From Psychrosphaera sp. (GTDB taxonomy: Bacteria > Pseudomonadota > Gammaproteobacteria > Enterobacterales > Alteromonadaceae), in contig JAOHFM010000002.1 of assembly GCA_028098005.1 (NCBI GenBank), positions 1-64,000 of the forward strand: a DNA stretch of 64,000 nucleotides. The letters run 5' to 3'. Shown here in pieces: positions 47,543-56,416 of this stretch. Within the stretch, counting starts at the first letter, position 1. Every line of letters starts with the position of its first letter. A program made the translations under genes and the position numbers. The notes under the pieces are model-generated. The model ran no database searches, was not told the DNA's origin, and worked only from the letters and a program-made list of their open reading frames with translations.

Positions 47543-48151
47543 CTAATACTCACCGCGGTAAATTTGATCATTCTTGAGCTTCACTTTATCGTGACTCCAC
47601 ATTGTGTTCATTGGAATGTAATCTGTTGCTGCGGCCACTACGGTTTTGTCTGATAAGTTAATGATTCTTGCATTCACAACCAATTCATTTTCTTGTTGTA
47701 CATAATGTCCAACTAATAAGTAATCGGCTGTAATATTTTTTTCTAGACTATTTACGTCTCTGCTCATAAACATATCTGCATTTTGAGAAATATTGACTTG
47801 TTTCTGAACTTTAAATTCTGTGACTTTTAAACCCGCTTGTGTCAAAAAAGTAACAAAACTTTCCTGAAGCTGTAAACCAAATGGCGCTATCGACGCATTT
47901 TTGTCTTCAGACAAGGTGTTGGCAGGCAAAAAGGTGCCGACCAGGATAGGCTGTCCAACATTAAAGTAATTAGTTGTGTTTAGTAATTGCCTCGCTAACT
48001 GCTCCACATGCCCATGAAAAGATGCTGCATTTCGTTCAGGCATATATTGCTCATAACCCTTTTCTACTGGCGGGTTTTGTAGCTCAGCAAGACGCTCTAT
48101 TGTTGTACAGCCCGACAGGGCTAAAATAGCGATAAGTAACAACTGTTTCAT
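47543..48151 (-). CDS. FlgO-like outer-membrane lipoprotein (first paralogue)
   Basis: 202 residues, lipobox ALSGC (Cys15). It is the shortest and most compact member, nearly all FlgO-type domain: PILVGTFLPAN, PFGLQLQESFVTFL, VTEFKVQKQVNIS, MSRDVNSL, ADYLLVGHYV, LVVNARIINLSDKTVVAAATDYIP. It is the first gene of the operon. No clear terminator separates it from the tRNA-Arg gene upstream on the same strand. Confidence 0.85.
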   Translation of the reverse strand: MKQLLLIAILALSGCTTIERLAELQNPPVEKGYEQYMPERNAASFHGHVEQLARQLLNTTNYFNVGQPILVGTFLPANTLSEDKNASIAPFGLQLQESFVTFLTQAGLKVTEFKVQKQVNISQNADMFMSRDVNSLEKNITADYLLVGHYVQQENELVVNARIINLSDKTVVAAATDYIPMNTMWSHDKVKLKNDQIYRGEY

Positions 48152-48233
48152 ATTTTAAAACCAAAAATGAAGAACTGTTATTTTTAAAGCAATATTAATA
48201 CCAATTTAACGGGCACTCACTAAATCTTTAAAC

Positions 48234-48309
48234 TGGCGTCCTCTACAGGACTTGAACCTGTATCTAAGGCTTAGGAGGCCCTTGTTCTATCCAGTTGAAC
48301 TAAGAGGAC
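48234..48309 (-). tRNA. tRNA-Arg (anticodon CCU)
   Basis: A 76-base cloverleaf on the minus strand with encoded CCA. Acceptor stem GTCCTCT / AGAGGAC plus discriminator G, D-arm GTTC / GAAC, anticodon stem AGGGC / GCCTT (one G-T pair) with loop CTCCTAA and anticodon CCT, T-arm ACAGG / CCTGT with loop TTCAAGT. It reads the AGG codon. It lies 10 bases downstream of the PAP2 gene stop and upstream of the FlgO-like operon. Confidence 0.97.
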
Positions 48310-48318
48310 AAATTGTAA

Positions 48319-49041
48319 TTAAACAGGTTGTGGAGTCTTATTATCTGCAGGCTGTTCAGGGTCGTTTGATGTTTTACTGCCTGGTTGAGGTATTTTCATT
48401 AACGCAGCAATCCCCCAAAAACTCCAGTAAACAATGAAGCCCGCCAGTATTGCATCGCTAATAAAGTGTCCTCCCTGAAAAACCCTTATCATTCCGACAA
48501 GTGTGCCGAGGCCAATACCAAAGTAAAGCCAACGTCTTGAGTTTAACAACCAACCTAGGATCATAAAGTAGTAACCCATTGCTGCATGACCACTAACAAA
48601 AGAACAATTACGTTCACATTGATCAGATATCACCCAAGCTGGCGAAAACACTTTATCACCACCAAAGGCTTCAATTTGTCGAGGTCTTGCTCTGTCCCAA
48701 TTATCTTTAAAAACAGTATGTACTATGATGCCCGGCCCAATTAACATTGCGATTAGAGCAAAACTACAAAGCTTTCTTTGTTGGCAACACCAAGCCATTT
48801 TTATACTTAAAATGATAAAAATGAATAGGGCAGGAAGTAGGAGTTTAGGCATGTGTTTAAACACATCATAAATTATCTGAACTACAGAGTAGTTGTTGAA
48901 GTAAAAACCACCATGTTCGGCGTCATAAAACCAGCTTGATACCGTTAAGTCAATTTCCGTATATATTGCAAAAATTATTGAGCAGACTATAAATGCCGCA
49001 AATTTGATTCCAGTTTTCATTATTTTTATTATTTTATCCAT
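48319..49041 (-). CDS. PAP2-family membrane phosphatase
   Basis: Integral membrane type-2 phosphatidic acid phosphatase. The three active-site motifs are present: KDNWDRARP (KX6RP), FVSGHA (PSGH-like with Val for Pro) and RVFQGGHFISD (RX5HXXXD). There are six predicted helices; the C-terminal tail is hydrophilic and Pro-rich. 240 residues. By its motifs it resembles LpxE/LpxF or undecaprenyl-PP phosphatases; the substrate cannot be assigned. The tRNA-Arg gene follows 10 bases later on the same strand. Confidence 0.88.
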   Translation of the reverse strand: MDKIIKIMKTGIKFAAFIVCSIIFAIYTEIDLTVSSWFYDAEHGGFYFNNYSVVQIIYDVFKHMPKLLLPALFIFIILSIKMAWCCQQRKLCSFALIAMLIGPGIIVHTVFKDNWDRARPRQIEAFGGDKVFSPAWVISDQCERNCSFVSGHAAMGYYFMILGWLLNSRRWLYFGIGLGTLVGMIRVFQGGHFISDAILAGFIVYWSFWGIAALMKIPQPGSKTSNDPEQPADNKTPQPV

Positions 49042-49190
49042 GAAATTTGCTGATGCATTTTAGTCAGTCTTTCTAAGTAATTTCAACAACTATCTTGTTA
49101 AATTTTTGTACAAACATTCAACAGTCGAAAAAAGCAATATTGTTCAAAAGCATAGCGTGATGATTAAAATTAATACAAATATTGTTCTGA

Positions 49191-49243
49191 TTGCTTTTCA
49201 CCTTTGGATGAAAAGTCTGTATAATCGCGCGTCCGTTCACAGG
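49191..49243 (+). promoter_or_regulatory. Candidate promoter region of ygiQ
   Basis: A consensus -10 TATAAT lies at about 49220-49225 followed by the GC-rich CGCGCG. Just upstream is a 7-bp inverted repeat, CTTTTCA and TGAAAAG (about 49194-49215), where a -35 would be, suggesting an operator. No good -35 hexamer is visible. Apart from this I see nothing else in 49042-49259. Confidence 0.4.
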
Positions 49244-49289
49244 GGCTATAATAGTTGTTGTGGAAATGAAATTTACAAAGGTAGTCCAA

Positions 49290-51599
49290 ATGCAAGCAAA
49301 AACCGCACGTCCAAGTTCACCAATAAAGCCGCCAGCGGCCACGGTGAAAACCGATAAGAAACTGTGGGACTACCCGAAGTACTGGGCTGAATGTTTTGGC
49401 CCTGCGCCATTTTTCCCAACCACCCGTGAAGAAATGGATTTGTTAGGTTGGGACAGTTGTGATGTCATCATTGTAACTGGTGACGCCTATGTTGATCACC
49501 CAAGTTTTGGTATGGCTGTTATTGGTCGAATGCTTGAATCACAAGGCTTTAGGGTTGGTATCATTGATCAGCCTGATTGGCACAGCAAAGACGATTTTCA
49601 ACGTTTAGGCAAACCTAATTTATATTTCGGTATAACGGCAGGCAACATGGACTCCATGATAAACCGTTATACAGCAGACCGAAAACTGCGTCACGATGAT
49701 GCCTACACACCAGACAATATTGGTGGCAAACGCCCAGACAGAGCAGTTACTGTATACTCTCAACGCTGTCGTGAAGCCTTTAAAGGTGTGCCAATTGTTA
49801 TTGGTGGCATAGAAGCGAGTTTACGTCGTATTGGCCATTACGATTATTGGTCAAACAAAGTGCGTCGCTCGGTTATTTTTGACTCTAAAGCCGACATGCT
49901 TATTTTTGGTAATGCCGAACGTCCTTTAGTTGAGATCACTCACCGCCTTTCACGAGGCGAGGACATTAAAGATATTAAGAACGTTCGTGGTACCGCCATT
50001 GTTGTAAAAGAGGCACTGGCCGACTGGCAAGGCATTGATTCAACTCATATTGACAAGCCAGGGATCATTGATCCAATTCTCAATCCGTATCAAGAGTATG
50101 ACGCTAATACCTGTAGTAACAAAGACGAAGCTATTCAGGAAAGTGCGGCAGACGAAACAGGCGTAAGCCAGGCCTTCGTTGTTCAACCTTATGACCGCCA
50201 AAAAACTAAGTCGCAGCTACGTCGCCCTTGGGACCGTGTTTATATTAAGCTTCCAGCTTATGAAGTCGTTTCGAAAAATGAAGTGTTGTATGCACATACA
50301 AACCGAATTTTACACCAAGAAACGAACCCTGGTTGTGCAAAAGCATTAATGCAACGACATGGTGACCGCAGCGTATGGATTAACCCTCCAGCATTCCCTC
50401 TTGAGACTGAAGAGATGGATTATGTATTTGGTATGCCGTTTGCGCGTATTCCTCACCCTAAATACGAAGGCAAAAAGATACCAGCTTACGAGATGATCAA
50501 AACATCTGTAAATATTATGCGTGGTTGTTATGGCGGCTGTACATTCTGTTCAATTACCGAACACGAAGGTCGTATTATTCAAAGTCGTTCTGAAGACTCA
50601 ATCATTAATGAAATCGAACAAATTCGAGATACCGTGCCTGGGTTTACCGGTGTTATCTCAGATTTAGGTGGTCCAACAGCCAATATGTATATGCTGCGTT
50701 GTAAGTCAGAAAAAGCAGAAGCAACGTGTCGTCGCGCTTCTTGTGTATATCCTGATATTTGTAAGCACATGGACACTGACCACGAGCCTACTATCAACCT
50801 ATATCAACGAGCTCGTGAGTTACCAGGTATAAAGAAAATCCTTATTGCCTCAGGTGTTCGTTACGACTTAGCGGTGCAAGATCCTCGTTACGTTAAAGAG
50901 TTAGTTACGCACCACGTAGGCGGCTATTTAAAAATAGCACCAGAACACACAGAAGAAGGCCCTTTATCTAAAATGATGAAGCCTGGCATGGGCAGTTATT
51001 ATCAATTTAAAGAGCTATTTGAAAAGTATTCAAAAGAAGCTGGCAAAGAACAGTACCTAATCCCTTATTTTATTGCCGCACACCCTGGCACCGAAGTGCA
51101 AGACATGATTAACCTAGCTATGTGGCTAAAGGAAAATCGTTTTCGATTAGATCAAGTTCAGAATTTCTATCCATCTCCGATGGCAACAGCGACGACTATG
51201 TATCACACTGAAATAGATACATTGCATAAAGTTAAAAAGCAAAATGACGAGGTTCCTATTCCGCGCGGAGAAAAAGAACGTCGCTTGCATAAAGCAATTT
51301 TACGTTATCACGATCCTCAAAACTGGAAAATGATCCGTCATGCACTAAAAGAAATGGGATTATCTAAACTCATTGGTAATGGACCAAATCACCTAGTGCC
51401 ACCGGCGTCACCAAATGAAGAGAATCGTGGCAACGGCAACTACGGTCGTAAGCCAAAAGTTGGCGCGAACAAAGATCAGAAGGCGTTAACACGTCACTCT
51501 GGTATGCAACAGTTCAGTAATAAGCCAAAAGCCAGTAGTAAACCCTCAGGTAAGCCAAGTGCAAAACCTAACGGTAAAAAGAAACCAAGTAGAATTTAG
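49290..51599 (+). CDS. ygiQ: YgiQ family radical SAM protein
   Basis: Large radical SAM protein (about 769 residues from this start) of the UPF0313/YgiQ family. The iron-sulfur motif CYGGCTFCS (CX3CX2C) is intact, with conserved flanks SVNIMRGC and [12 protein letters not shown]. The N-terminus [24 protein letters not shown] and the B12-binding-like first domain are typical. I use the ATG at 49290, which has AAGG eight bases upstream, instead of a GTG 10 codons earlier. The C-terminus is a basic Lys/Ser/Pro-rich tail. The biochemical function is not established. Confidence 0.93.
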   Translation: MQAKTARPSSPIKPPAATVKTDKKLWDYPKYWAECFGPAPFFPTTREEMDLLGWDSCDVIIVTGDAYVDHPSFGMAVIGRMLESQGFRVGIIDQPDWHSKDDFQRLGKPNLYFGITAGNMDSMINRYTADRKLRHDDAYTPDNIGGKRPDRAVTVYSQRCREAFKGVPIVIGGIEASLRRIGHYDYWSNKVRRSVIFDSKADMLIFGNAERPLVEITHRLSRGEDIKDIKNVRGTAIVVKEALADWQGIDSTHIDKPGIIDPILNPYQEYDANTCSNKDEAIQESAADETGVSQAFVVQPYDRQKTKSQLRRPWDRVYIKLPAYEVVSKNEVLYAHTNRILHQETNPGCAKALMQRHGDRSVWINPPAFPLETEEMDYVFGMPFARIPHPKYEGKKIPAYEMIKTSVNIMRGCYGGCTFCSITEHEGRIIQSRSEDSIINEIEQIRDTVPGFTGVISDLGGPTANMYMLRCKSEKAEATCRRASCVYPDICKHMDTDHEPTINLYQRARELPGIKKILIASGVRYDLAVQDPRYVKELVTHHVGGYLKIAPEHTEEGPLSKMMKPGMGSYYQFKELFEKYSKEAGKEQYLIPYFIAAHPGTEVQDMINLAMWLKENRFRLDQVQNFYPSPMATATTMYHTEIDTLHKVKKQNDEVPIPRGEKERRLHKAILRYHDPQNWKMIRHALKEMGLSKLIGNGPNHLVPPASPNEENRGNGNYGRKPKVGANKDQKALTRHSGMQQFSNKPKASSKPSGKPSAKPNGKKKPSRI

Positions 51600-51633
51600 T
51601 TCTACCGACATTTTATTTCATTAAACAGTAATG

Positions 51634-51662
51634 AAGAGCCTTTAACTTAAAGGCTCTTTTTA
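51634..51662 (+). terminator. Rho-independent terminator of ygiQ
   Basis: AAGAGCCTTTAA (51634-51645) and TTAAAGGCTCTT (51647-51658) give a 12-bp potential stem with a short T-run. Confidence 0.85.
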
Positions 51663-51697
51663 CAAGGCTTACGCCGTTAACTAATTAGAGAGTAGAT

Positions 51698-52057
51698 ATG
51701 AATAACGACAGCAACTCAATCAGCGAATTTTTTGAAGAAGTTAAAGCGACACAAATGATTTGGGCTTTGCATGATAAAGCGTCAGACGGGTGGGTAATTG
51801 TTGACTCAGTGCAATTTGAAGACACTGATGTAATGTTACTTTGGTCTCGTGAATCTATTGCTCAAAAAAACTGTACTGACGAATGGGCCACTTATGTGCC
51901 AACTCAAATATCAGTAGCAGATTGGTTAGAGTTTTGGATTGAAGACTTAAGCCAAGACAATATTATTATTGGTTTAGATTGGCAAGAAAACGACGATTGT
52001 GCAGAAATGGACCTTGCAGAATTTAGCCAAAAAGTGGCAGACATAGAAATATTGTAG
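51698..52057 (+). CDS. DUF2750 family protein
   Basis: Small acidic protein of 119 residues resembling the DUF2750 family (QMIWALHDKASDGWVIVDS, then WLEFWIEDLSQDNIIIGLDW). There is no signal peptide, membrane segment or catalytic motif. It has its own ribosome site (AGAGAG) and is followed by the suhB promoter. The function is unknown. Confidence 0.75.
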   Translation: MNNDSNSISEFFEEVKATQMIWALHDKASDGWVIVDSVQFEDTDVMLLWSRESIAQKNCTDEWATYVPTQISVADWLEFWIEDLSQDNIIIGLDWQENDDCAEMDLAEFSQKVADIEIL

Positions 52058-52074
52058 GTTTGAAGCGAATTTTG

Positions 52075-52102
52075 TTTACTTTTCTTTAAAAGTCTCTAAA
52101 AT
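52075..52102 (+). promoter_or_regulatory. Candidate suhB promoter with GC-rich discriminator
   Basis: TTTACT (52075-52080) and TAAAAT (52097-52102) with 16-base spacing, followed at once by GCGCGCC. A GC-rich discriminator is typical of stringently controlled promoters of the translation machinery. Consensus match only. Confidence 0.5.
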
Positions 52103-52121
52103 GCGCGCCTGATTAAAAAAC

Positions 52122-52133
52122 GTTCTTTAGTAA
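52122..52133 (+). promoter_or_regulatory. boxA-like element, suhB leader (upstream copy)
   Basis: GTTCTTTAGTAA followed by TTTGG closely resembles the boxA of ribosomal RNA leaders (TGCTCTTTAACAA in E. coli), the binding site of NusB-NusE(S10) with SuhB. E. coli suhB is known to be autoregulated by the Nus factor complex through a boxA in its 5' UTR. Confidence 0.65.
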
Positions 52134-52152
52134 TTTGGAATATTAGTGCGCA

Positions 52153-52197
52153 CACCTCTCATTAATTGAGTTTAGGTGGGGCTTTTTTTGGCTTTTT
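52153..52197 (+). terminator. Terminator-like hairpin in the suhB leader
   Basis: CACCT-CTCA (52153-52161) can pair with TGAG-TTT-AGGTG (52167-52178, three-base bulge), followed by GGGC and two T-runs (52183-52189, 52193-52198). It lies between a boxA-like element and the gene, so it could be a premature terminator controlled by Nus factors. The stem is modest. Confidence 0.45.
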
Positions 52198-52216
52198 TAC
52201 TATTATTCTTAATTAC

Positions 52217-52228
52217 GTTCTTTTCAAA
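52217..52228 (+). promoter_or_regulatory. Second boxA-like element next to the suhB ribosome site
   Basis: GTTCTTTTCAAA repeats the GTTCTTT core of the upstream copy. It ends 2 bases before the ribosome site TAGGTG (52231-52236), a position where bound NusB/E-SuhB would block initiation. In E. coli the suhB boxA acts on translation in a comparable position. Confidence 0.5.
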
Positions 52229-52242
52229 AATAGGTGATTGTA

Positions 52243-53049
52243 ATGCAACCGATGTTAAATATCGCAGTCCGTGCTGCGCGTAATGCTGGTAAAATTATTG
52301 CTCGAGCATACGAGCAATTAGATATGGTTAAGTCTGAGCTAAAAGGCGCAAACGACTTTGTTACCAACGTGGATATTGAAGCGGAGCAAGCAATCATCTC
52401 TACTATTCAGGCTTCATTCCCTGATCATTCATTTGTAGCTGAAGAAAGCGGTGTAATTGATGGCAACGCTAAGTATCAGTGGATCATTGACCCACTAGAT
52501 GGCACAACAAACTTCGTAAAGGGCATTCCTCACTTTGCTGTATCTATTGCACTTAAAGTTGATGGTAAACTAGAGCAAGCCGTTGTATTCGACCCAATTC
52601 GCGGTGAATTATTCACAGCATCTAAAGGTTCTGGCGCTCAGCTTGATGGCCGAAGAATTCGTGTTTCAAAAGCGAAAGACTTATCAGGTACTATCTTGGC
52701 CACAGGTTTCCCATTCAAGCAAAAGCATCAAATTGAAGCTTACTCAAAAATCTTTAACGACCTATTTTTACAAGTTGCTGATATGCGTCGCGCTGGTTCT
52801 GCAGCTCTTGATATTTGTTATGTTGCGGCAGGTCGTGTTGAAGGTTTCTTTGAAATTGGTTTGCGCCCATGGGATACGGCTGCGGGTCAGCTAATTGCTC
52901 AAGAAGCAGGTGCGGTAGTTGCAGACTTTGAAGGTGGTAATAACTACGACAAGTCAGGCAATATTGTTGTAGCAACACCTAAGGTTCTAGGTGCTGTTTT
53001 AAAAGCAATTCGCCCTCATTTGAACGACGGATTACGCACACTACGTTAA
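52243..53049 (+). CDS. suhB: Nus factor SuhB / inositol monophosphatase
   Basis: Inositol-phosphatase fold protein that also acts as a component of the rRNA antitermination complex. Metal-site motifs EESG, DPLDGTTNF and WDTAAGQLIAQEAG are complete. The start is the ATG at 52243 (MQPMLNIAVRAARNAGK, matching E. coli from residue 1), not the in-frame GTG at 52234. 268 residues (267 in E. coli). A separate gene with a long regulated leader; in enterobacteria it sits beside trmJ, but here it is about 9 kb away. Confidence 0.97.
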   Translation: MQPMLNIAVRAARNAGKIIARAYEQLDMVKSELKGANDFVTNVDIEAEQAIISTIQASFPDHSFVAEESGVIDGNAKYQWIIDPLDGTTNFVKGIPHFAVSIALKVDGKLEQAVVFDPIRGELFTASKGSGAQLDGRRIRVSKAKDLSGTILATGFPFKQKHQIEAYSKIFNDLFLQVADMRRAGSAALDICYVAAGRVEGFFEIGLRPWDTAAGQLIAQEAGAVVADFEGGNNYDKSGNIVVATPKVLGAVLKAIRPHLNDGLRTLR

Positions 53050-53100
53050 ACAAAAAAGCTAAAGCTTAAGACTGTCATAATCGGCGAGCTATAATCTGAA

Positions 53101-53128
53101 AAAAGCCAGCTTTAAAGCTGGCTTTTTT
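53101..53128. terminator. Bidirectional terminator overlapping the hybrid kinase 3' end
   Basis: Arms AAAAGCCAGCTTT and AAAGCTGGCTTTT form a 13-bp palindrome (53101-53126) with T's on both sides. On the minus strand one arm encodes the last residues (KSQL) and stop codon of the kinase, so the coding end doubles as the terminator. Confidence 0.88.
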
Positions 53129-55883
53129 GTACCAATAATTTATCGACAACGGAACTTAACTCTTCCAGCAAAAAGGGTTTGGTTACGTAATGATTAACAC
53201 CTAGTATTTTTGCATACTCTTTGTCTTCATGACTCACACTAGCACTAATAATGACAATTGGAATTGCGGCTAAATCGAGTGTCTTTTTCATTTCTCGAAT
53301 CATTGAAAAACCATCTAACACCGGCATGTGCAAATCAACAAAAACAATATCTGGCTTATGAGTCGCTAAGTAGTCTAAGCCTTGTTGCCCGTCATCGGCC
53401 AGCTTAGATTTCACTTTTAACAGCTCCAACTGCTTACTTGCTATAAGCTGATTGATCTTATTATCTTCAACTATAAGCGCATCAAACAAGTATTTTTTAT
53501 TGTCTTGTGCAATCAACTTTTCTAAGTTTGAAGCTTGCAACTTATCTTCTTTGACTGCATCTGGTAGCTCGTCTATATCAACAGGAATGCCTACCTCAAA
53601 GCTAGTGCCCTGACCTATTAGACTGTATACGTCTATCGTTGCCCCCATAGCGTCGCAGATTTGCTTAACTATCGCCAAACCTAAACCCGTTCCGCCAAAG
53701 CGTCTAGTAGTAGACTCATCCGCTTGGGTAAAGCTTTCAAAAAGTGAATCTATTTTGTCTTGTGGAATTCCTATGCCTTCATCTTGGACTTTAATTAACA
53801 ACTTTGCTTTGGCACCACCAACATCTTCATACTTCACACTCAATGTGACGCACCCGGTAGCCGTGAACTTAATGGCATTCTCTACTAAGTTCATCATTAC
53901 CTGTTCAATGCGTACGGAGTCACTTTTAAGTGTGTAATTATCAACATTATATTTTTTAACAATTAAAGAAACGTCTTTTTGTTTCGCTTTTTCAACTAAT
54001 AAATTAAAAATAGTATCTACAGATTTGCTTAAATCAAACGATTGTTTTTCTAATTTCACTTGGTTCTCTGAAATCTTAGAGAAATCCAATACATTGTTAA
54101 TTATACCTAGCAAAAACTTCGACGAGTTTAAAATCTGCTCAAAGTAATCAAGTGATTTTAATTTGTTGTTATCAGATTTACCTAGTTGTGCAAATCCAAT
54201 AATTGCATTGAGGGGCGTTCTATACTCATGGCTCATGTTAGCTAAAAATCTATTTTTGGCTTCATTGGCCTTTAACAACTCTTCGTTCTTTTCTCGCAAT
54301 TGTGCCGTCTTTATAGCAACTTTGTGTTCTAACATTTCACTTAAGTTTGTCATTACAATGATAAATATGACACTAAATGTACTTACTAAGCAGCCAACAA
54401 CAATAATAAACCAACTAGACCAGTCTACCGACTCTATATCAAATTGCTCAGAGCTAGAGAATAGCACCTGCAATTTGGTATCAAAGAATGTGTATTGAGA
54501 TTCAAATTTGAAAAGCGCATTATCTCTATAATCAAGGTTAAAAAATGCTGTGGTTTGTTGATTTTGAAGATAATGAGTTTGAAGAGAAAAATCTTTATAA
54601 GAACTATTTTTATAAATATTCTCCATTAGCAAATCAAGCTCTATAACGACTTCAAAAATACCTAATAGATTTTGAACCGGGTTATCCACGCCCTTTACGT
54701 GCTCTTTTTTGTAATACGGGTAATAAACAATTACCGCATTAAACTTTTCTAAGTTTTGTACTAATGAGAGTTGAGGTGATACCACCATAGTGCCACTATT
54801 GACTGCCTTTCTTACTGATGGGCCAACAATATTATGCTTTAAAACATCTAAGCCTATCGCTCCAAGGTTAGCGCCTAGGGGCTCTGAGTATAAAATAGGA
54901 AGGTAGTAATCTTGAGCTGACGCTTTTTGAACTTTACCATCAACTAAGTGTTTTAATGAAAAGTTACTTAAGTCGCTTTCACTAATATGTGCTTCAAAAC
55001 TCTCTCTTGTTTCAGCTTCTACTTTTGGTAACCAGGCAATAGCTCTGATTTTAATATCCGGATTCATTATGTTATTGGTGAAATGACGGAACTCTTCCCT
55101 GCTGACCACCGCACTGCTATTGAAAAGCCCCTTTAAAGCGACTAACTGCTGAGTTATTGTATTCTCGATTATGTTTAACTTTTGGGAAAAGCCGGTTGTC
55201 CTGCGTTCAAATTCGTCTAATCGGGACTCTTCATAATTGATACGAGATAAATAGAAAACAAAAGAAACTAAAAAGAACAACATTAAGGCCGGTATAGCAA
55301 TTCTTACCCTGTCCTTTTTTTGTTGGTAATAGCCATTTTCAAATAAAGAAAGAAGAACTGGTGTAAAAAAGATGACACCTAAAAAGTCGCCTACCCACCA
55401 ATTTAACGCGATAAACAATGCTCCGGACAGAGGGGTGTCGTTCGCTAGAGCAATTGCTGTAGTATTAAACGATGCAGCAAATAAACAAGATAAAGGCCCA
55501 ACAATGACTAAAAAGCGGATAACACTTTTTAAGCTCATAGCTTGAATTGGCATCTCACAAAACTTAAGTAATAGTCGTTTTGAAATAATAAGTTGAATCG
55601 TAGTACCTAGAGCTAACAAGCCTGGTAAAACGAGTATGGCAAATGAAAAGGAGTGTTCTGTACTATTAATAACTTGATAATTAGCGAACCAAGAAGCGAT
55701 AAAAACACCAATAAGCGAAAAACGCCCAAGTATTAAGTAACTCGCTAAGGCGATGCCGGCTGCGGGCCAAATGGCACTGGCAAACCCAGGAGGAATGGCA
55801 AACAGTAATCCAATTTTTGCAAAAATGTAGTAACTAAGAAAAGCGATTAAAACCACAAAAGCTTTGTTGTTAGGTAAAGTCAA
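53112..55883 (-). CDS. MASE1-CHASE hybrid sensor histidine kinase
   Basis: 923-residue inner-membrane hybrid kinase. Domains in order: MASE1-type membrane region with about eight helices (1-215), a periplasmic CHASE-like domain (about 245-480, with YLPILYSEPLGANLGAIGLDV), a final helix at 490-512, a coiled linker, HisKA with phosphoacceptor His552 (MSHEYRTPLNAI; Tyr for the usual Leu), HATPase (N-box MNLVENAIKFT, G-boxes DEGIGIP and GGTGLGLAI) and a receiver domain with Asp850. No output domain; the downstream phosphotransfer partner is not nearby. The gene stands alone. Confidence 0.92.
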   Translation of the reverse strand: MTLPNNKAFVVLIAFLSYYIFAKIGLLFAIPPGFASAIWPAAGIALASYLILGRFSLIGVFIASWFANYQVINSTEHSFSFAILVLPGLLALGTTIQLIISKRLLLKFCEMPIQAMSLKSVIRFLVIVGPLSCLFAASFNTTAIALANDTPLSGALFIALNWWVGDFLGVIFFTPVLLSLFENGYYQQKKDRVRIAIPALMLFFLVSFVFYLSRINYEESRLDEFERRTTGFSQKLNIIENTITQQLVALKGLFNSSAVVSREEFRHFTNNIMNPDIKIRAIAWLPKVEAETRESFEAHISESDLSNFSLKHLVDGKVQKASAQDYYLPILYSEPLGANLGAIGLDVLKHNIVGPSVRKAVNSGTMVVSPQLSLVQNLEKFNAVIVYYPYYKKEHVKGVDNPVQNLLGIFEVVIELDLLMENIYKNSSYKDFSLQTHYLQNQQTTAFFNLDYRDNALFKFESQYTFFDTKLQVLFSSSEQFDIESVDWSSWFIIVVGCLVSTFSVIFIIVMTNLSEMLEHKVAIKTAQLREKNEELLKANEAKNRFLANMSHEYRTPLNAIIGFAQLGKSDNNKLKSLDYFEQILNSSKFLLGIINNVLDFSKISENQVKLEKQSFDLSKSVDTIFNLLVEKAKQKDVSLIVKKYNVDNYTLKSDSVRIEQVMMNLVENAIKFTATGCVTLSVKYEDVGGAKAKLLIKVQDEGIGIPQDKIDSLFESFTQADESTTRRFGGTGLGLAIVKQICDAMGATIDVYSLIGQGTSFEVGIPVDIDELPDAVKEDKLQASNLEKLIAQDNKKYLFDALIVEDNKINQLIASKQLELLKVKSKLADDGQQGLDYLATHKPDIVFVDLHMPVLDGFSMIREMKKTLDLAAIPIVIISASVSHEDKEYAKILGVNHYVTKPFLLEELSSVVDKLLVQKSQL

Positions 55884-56001
55884 ATTAAATCCCTCTGATT
55901 TAAATTCGGTAGCAAATTCAGCTACATAAATCGATTGTTTAATCTATTAATCAATTTACTTTTTTAATCCATAACTGTCATTAAATTTCTCTTTAAAATG
56001 T

Positions 56002-56034
56002 AAAAAGCCCAGTTATAAAACCGGGCTTTTTTAG
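56002..56034. terminator. Terminator at the end of the isc operon
   Basis: AAAAAGCCC (56002-56010) and GGGCTTTTT (56023-56031) form a perfect 9-bp stem with T-runs on both strands, placed about 24 bases past the fdx stop. Confidence 0.88.
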
Positions 56035-56055
56035 TATAGACGTTATGTCAAAACA

Positions 56056-56394
56056 CTAATGATTTTCTTTAGCATGATTTAAACTATATTTTGGAATTTC
56101 AACAACTAAGTCTTCGTCCCTAATAATAGCCTGACAACCTAAACGAGATTCAGCTTCTAACCCCCAGGCCTTATCTAGCATATCATCTTCAAGTTCGTCG
56201 CTTTCCGCTAACGAGTCAAAACCCTCACGCACAATAATATGACAAGTTGTGCATGCACAAACTTTCTCACAGGCATGTTCAATGTCGATGTCGTTTTTTA
56301 AAGCTACATTTAATACTGATTCGCCTTTTTCACCTTCAAGAACAGCGCCGTCAGGACATAAATCAGAATGCGGTAAAAATATAATTTGTGGCAT
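56056..56394 (-). CDS. fdx: ISC-type [2Fe-2S] ferredoxin
   Basis: Electron donor for iron-sulfur cluster assembly. From the chosen start MPQIIFLPH, the ligand cysteines fall at 42, 48, 51 and 87, exactly as in E. coli Fdx, with the extra Cys46. 112 residues. The alternative start inside the hscA end would add 11 residues unlike the family. Last gene of the operon; iscX, which follows fdx in E. coli, is absent here. Confidence 0.97.
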   Translation of the reverse strand: MPQIIFLPHSDLCPDGAVLEGEKGESVLNVALKNDIDIEHACEKVCACTTCHIIVREGFDSLAESDELEDDMLDKAWGLEAESRLGCQAIIRDEDLVVEIPKYSLNHAKENH

Positions 56395-56416
56395 ATTTAA
56401 TTCTCTTTTGTAAAAT

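Noticed and set aside
48195..48235. Possible sigma28 (flagellar) promoter before the FlgO-like operon
   Set aside because: A TAAAG and a CCCGTTAA are present on the minus strand, but spacing is about 13 instead of 15 bases and two -10 positions mismatch.
48313..48318. TACAAT as a -10 element of the tRNA-Arg gene
   Set aside because: It lies only 4 bases before the mature tRNA 5' end, so transcription would begin inside the tRNA.
48252..48437. Plus-strand frame over tRNA-Arg and the PAP2 3' end
   Set aside because: Covers a clear tRNA on the other strand; no start signal.
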